A stretch of 33,521 nucleotides of DNA from Thiovulum sp. ES (GTDB lineage: Bacteria > Campylobacterota > Campylobacteria > Campylobacterales > Thiovulaceae), in the NCBI GenBank assembly GCA_000276965.1, contig AKKQ01000016.1:1-33521 (forward strand), read 5' to 3'. Each line of letters begins with the position of its first letter. Within the stretch, counting starts at the first letter, position 1. Shown piece by piece: positions 30,560 to 33,521 of the stretch. The translations under genes were made by a program, and so were the position numbers. The notes beneath the pieces are model-generated. The model made no database searches. It had not been told where the DNA came from and saw only the letters and a program-made list of their open reading frames with translations.

Positions 30560-32602
30560 TTATACTGCACTCGCCGCAGTCTTGAAATCCATGCCTGTTC
30601 TAGTAACAACTACCGTAGTTTCTACATATTCAATAGATTGAGTAGGTTTTACTAATAACATTAGATTTAGTTTATGATTATCAATATCTTCAGCTGTGTT
30701 GTTAGTGCTGTCGCAAATAACCTGATAGTCATAAACCCCTTTCCTAGCTTTAATAGACTCCATAAACGAATCGACAATAGATTTAGCAATTGTCCTTGTT
30801 TCTGATGTGTTAAGCTCGAATTTAAAAGTTTCTAAGGCAATAGATACTGCTTCTTCGACCACAATCAACATTAGACGGACATTTAGTCTATCTAAAGAAC
30901 TAGCATATGCTTGTAATGTTTTTTGACCCTCTACTGTAATTCCTTGACCAGTCATATATTTCAATGGATTGATTCGATTGTCATATAAAGCATCTAGTTC
31001 GCCATCAGTATATCGTCTCATTAAGTCTAAAGCATTGACTTTACCTCGTTTAGAACCACCGACTGGATACCATAGCTCATAATTGTCAGCTGTCTTACTT
31101 AATAAAGCACCTACAATTCCTGATGGAGAGATATAAATTTCCCTGTCATTATCTTTATCATAGACTTTAACATGAGGGGAGTATATCGCGGCATAGCTAG
31201 TATTAGGATTGAAGTCTTCGTTTATCCACTTTAAAGTATCAACCATATAGTTGTAAGATTGAAGAATATCTTGAGGAGCTGATAGAATAGCAATACAGTC
31301 TTTTCTAGTCTCTGCAATATCAATTAGATGTTTCTGAAAAGGAGTAAAGGTTAAACCTCCGTCCATGATAAGTCTCAATTTGATACTTTGCTTAGCTTTT
31401 AATCTATCAGCGGCTTTCATTAAATCGCCTGTGCTTACTCCTGTTCCGTCGTCTCCACCTGATAAAGGCACGGGTGTAATAATAACCTCTCCGTTTAGAT
31501 TAGTCTTTAAATCCATCGGCATATAGGTTTCATCGACTAAAGGATTATTTACTGCACGAATAAATCCTGACCTTTTTAGAACATCTTCAATGTATAACGA
31601 TTTCTTGTATCCGTCTTTCATACCCTCAATTCTAGAGACAATAAATGTTTCGACAGGATTGTTTAAATCTGAACCTTTAAAGACATCAATTAAGAAAGCC
31701 TTTTTAGAAGATGGTTCTTTTATCCTTGAGTCTTTCGTAGAAATAGCTATATGAACATTATTAGCCCATGAACCTACACTTGAAGCATGTATTAAGAAAG
31801 CAGTGTCTGCTGGTAGCTGTAATCCCTCAGGATAGACAGTAGCCCCCTCTAGTTTAGAATGCCTATTCTCATTTTTAGTATAAGCATCAGACACGGATGT
31901 TGAGGTTAGAATTCCCTCTTCATCGGAATTATGCTTTATCAAAATAGAAGAATAGACTGCACCATCTCCATGTTCAAATGCCTCTTTCATTGTTCCTTTA
32001 GCCTGTAATGTTCCTAATGAGCCTGAGGTGTTAGAGTCGTATTTTACATTAAAGTATTTAGATGTGAAATTTACTGAAGACTCAATGTCCTCTAAGACAA
32101 TATTATCGATAGTTTCTAGGGCTGTGCCTGTATCGTCATCATATACTGTAATAGCAAGGTCTTTAGTGTTGTCAGTAGGACTATGAACACTAATGTCTAA
32201 GTTATTATAGTATCTACCAGCATTTATAGCATGAATTACAAATATTTCACCGTCTTGGAATGTATGCTCAAAGGGATAAAGATGCTTAGTAGCTCTAGCA
32301 TTCCCCGTAGTAGAGTTTTCATAAACTAACCCTGCAATCTTTGGAGAAGCAGTAGCACGACTGACCCATAATTTATTAGAACCGTAGAGATATTGAAGAG
32401 CTGAGAAGTAGGATAAGTCCATACCTACTGTTACTTTTTCGTTAGCTGTGTATTCCCTTAAGAATTGAGTTTCACCTGTTACTAGACCTATTTCTGCACC
32501 TTTAGAAGCTGGTAGGACGATACCACCATAGACCCCTCCTTGCATCTGCACTCTAGTAGATAAGTCAATTTCTCGTATTGTTGATTTAGGTGCTCCGCTC
32601 AT
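30560..32602 (-). CDS. Tail sheath protein, gp18-like
   Basis: A 680-residue protein. The N-terminal arm (PKSTIREIDLSTRVQ), the following GGIVLPASKGAEIG strand and the C-terminal sheath domain (about 565-680: LDRLNVRLMLIVVEEAVSIA, CDSTNNTAEDIDNHKLNL and VKPTQSIEYVETTVV) match the phage sheath families. The sheath contracts to drive the tube into the host. It is close in length to T4 gp18 (659 aa). The start overlaps the small upstream gene by ATGA and has AAGG 10 nt before. Middle domains with repeated HAxxxGxWxNN and DxND turns form the outer surface. Confidence 0.95.
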   Translation of the reverse strand: MSGAPKSTIREIDLSTRVQMQGGVYGGIVLPASKGAEIGLVTGETQFLREYTANEKVTVGMDLSYFSALQYLYGSNKLWVSRATASPKIAGLVYENSTTGNARATKHLYPFEHTFQDGEIFVIHAINAGRYYNNLDISVHSPTDNTKDLAITVYDDDTGTALETIDNIVLEDIESSVNFTSKYFNVKYDSNTSGSLGTLQAKGTMKEAFEHGDGAVYSSILIKHNSDEEGILTSTSVSDAYTKNENRHSKLEGATVYPEGLQLPADTAFLIHASSVGSWANNVHIAISTKDSRIKEPSSKKAFLIDVFKGSDLNNPVETFIVSRIEGMKDGYKKSLYIEDVLKRSGFIRAVNNPLVDETYMPMDLKTNLNGEVIITPVPLSGGDDGTGVSTGDLMKAADRLKAKQSIKLRLIMDGGLTFTPFQKHLIDIAETRKDCIAILSAPQDILQSYNYMVDTLKWINEDFNPNTSYAAIYSPHVKVYDKDNDREIYISPSGIVGALLSKTADNYELWYPVGGSKRGKVNALDLMRRYTDGELDALYDNRINPLKYMTGQGITVEGQKTLQAYASSLDRLNVRLMLIVVEEAVSIALETFKFELNTSETRTIAKSIVDSFMESIKARKGVYDYQVICDSTNNTAEDIDNHKLNLMLLVKPTQSIEYVETTVVVTRTGMDFKTAASAV

Positions 32603-32790
32603 GATTTATTTACCTTATGAACACCTTTTGGAATAGAGATGATTTCTGAAGCTAGAATTCCCTCTGCTTTACCTTTAGCTGGTAATATAATGTCGTCATC
32701 GCCTTTTAAATCAATTGTAACTGTATAGCTAATAGTTGAGATTAAGGTTACTCTATCTCCTCTATTAGCTATATTAGAAATTTCTGACAT
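32599..32790 (-). CDS. Small protein before the sheath (63 aa)
   Basis: A 63-residue protein (MSEISNIANRGDRVTLISTI) predicted as a compact beta fold, with ILPAKGKAEG as a loop. It overlaps the sheath start by 4 nt (ATGA). No family was recognised. It may be a sheath terminator, a neck accessory or a small decoration protein; position is the only clue. Confidence 0.55.
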   Translation of the reverse strand: MSEISNIANRGDRVTLISTISYTVTIDLKGDDDIILPAKGKAEGILASEIISIPKGVHKVNKS

Positions 32791-32792
32791 GA

Positions 32793-33412
32793 TTACTCCG
32801 TTAAATAATCTATATGTAATTCTACATTTTCTATTAGCTTTATAACCTTGGTGTTATTTAAGTCTAGAATTGGAAACTCTAATTTTACCGTGAAATCTAT
32901 CTTAGCGACATTACCAAAAGACTCTAATGAGACTATTTTAGAACCACCTGAGACTATTTTAGAGTAATACATATATAAATTTAACTCATTACCTAAGGAA
33001 TAACCTAGAGAACTCTCGTCTGATAGTTTCACGATAGATAGCTCCTCTATTAAGCAAGCCTCTATTATAGTCTTACGATATATAGTAAAAGATAAAGACA
33101 TAGAAGCCCACTTAAATTTCACAGGATTTACAGAAGAAAGCCCACTACTCTCTGTCTTATAAACCCACATAGGTTTAATAGAAGTACCAGACGAAGAGAC
33201 TGTTAAAGCACTTTTAGACCAGCTCAATATGTTCATATAGTTATCTTTATTAAAGATTTTATTAGAACTGGTATCTCTTGTATTCAATAATGTAGATAAA
33301 GAAGAATTGTAGTTATACAGTATCTTAAAATCTGCTAAGTCTAACTGGAAAGACTTTTAAGATAATATTTAAGAAAAGTATCAATAGCAATAATCTGTTG
33401 TGATGAGGTCAT
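32793..33412 (-). CDS. Neck / tail-completion protein candidate, frameshifted
   Basis: Two frames together look like one gene. The ATG at 33410-33412 (MTSSQQIIAIDTFLKYYLK) closes at a TAG at 33341. A second frame, open from 33356 (KSFQLDLADFKILYNYNSSL) to the stop at 32793, has no good start of its own, only a TTG without ribosome binding site at 33287. Adding one A to the AAAA on the minus strand (33355-33358) fuses them into about 206 residues. The C-terminal part is beta-rich (AKIDFTVKLEFPILDLNNTK). Being just upstream of the sheath suggests a tail terminator or neck protein. Slippage is not of a canonical type, so an indel error or true mutation is likely. Confidence 0.5.
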
Positions 33413-33413
33413 A

Positions 33414-33521
33414 TCAACTAACCTGAGGAACTAAAGTATATATCTTTACAGATTTCTCTGGAACAATATGCCCATTCAGCTCTACAGTGTCCCCCAGATG
33501 ACATAACTACTGAACCTTGTA
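33414..33521 (-). CDS. End of an upstream neck-region gene (partial, with frame break)
   Basis: The last codons (DTVELNGHIVPEKSVKIYTL then VPQVS and TGA at 33414-33416) read well in one frame, but a TAG at 33507-33509 interrupts it. In another frame the preceding codons read QGSVVMSSG. Removing one G from the G5 run (plus-strand CCCCC, 33491-33495) joins them. The gene starts beyond the window. The next gene's ATG lies 1 nt after the TGA. Product unknown, probably a neck or head-tail protein. Confidence 0.45.

Noticed and set aside
33341-33412. Canonical -1 programmed frameshift in the neck gene
   Set aside because: The overlap (CTT AAA AGT) has no X-XXY-YYZ slippery heptamer, and only four A residues, too few for transcriptional slippage. 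One missing A is simpler.
33507-33509. TAG codon recoded as an amino acid
   Set aside because: In-frame TAGs at 33507 and 19765 raised the idea, but TAG ends the fibre gene at 4585 and the tape measure at 25661 with no coding character beyond, and long genes have no internal TAG. Indels explain the breaks better.

Overview
The window is an AT-rich stretch of tailed-phage DNA carrying the tail, baseplate and tail-fibre module of a contractile-tailed (myovirus-type) phage. Every well-supported gene is on the minus strand, so transcription runs from high to low coordinates. Genes are tightly packed, many with ATGA or TAATG stop/start overlaps. T4-type tail proteins appear in order: sheath (gp18 type), tube (gp19 type), gp26-type baseplate protein, tape measure, hub (gp27 type), gp53-type, spike (gp5 type) with PAAR tip, gp25 and gp6. 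Shine-Dalgarno sequences resembling AGGAG, ordinary TAG/TAA/TGA stops and low GC suggest a low-GC bacterial host using the standard bacterial code. The host cannot be named. The size of the module suggests a large phage genome.

Layout in transcription order. About 33.5-32.6 kb: the end of a neck-region gene, a frameshifted neck/tail-completion candidate and a small protein. About 32.6-30.0 kb: sheath and tube, closed by a 24-bp perfect palindrome. About 30.0-27.7 kb: a small protein, a fibre-like protein, a second tube-like protein, and a gp26-like zinc-ribbon protein whose C-terminal part appears to lie in the +1 frame. About 27.7-22.6 kb: tape measure, hub, tube-initiator candidate, gp53-like and two small accessory structural proteins. 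About 22.5-22.3 kb: a repeat-protein cassette between two hairpin terminators. About 22.1-15.0 kb: spike, PAAR tip and baseplate wedge (gp25, gp6, a gp7/gpI-position protein, a gp8-like candidate). About 15.0-3.6 kb: a 1405-residue peripheral baseplate protein, coiled-coil and fibre proteins, a DUF4376-like protein and a permuted papain-fold hydrolase.

The 2.7-3.6 kb interval is the only long non-coding stretch. It is dense in structure: terminators, a 105-nt nested inverted repeat, a 30-bp perfect palindrome with a loose half-site, a diverged 69-bp tandem pair carrying related palindromes, and two copies plus a fragment of a 68-bp repeat containing a 21-bp palindrome. Directly downstream lies an AntA-type antirepressor gene, followed by two small genes and a further probable virion protein cut by the window edge. 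This looks like a regulatory island inside a late structural region and is the most unusual part of the window.

Some genes are split at short homopolymers (near 33.49, 33.35 and 19.63 kb). Sequencing indels are a real possibility there, and they complicate the otherwise attractive programmed-frameshift reading of the gp26-like gene at 27.88 kb.
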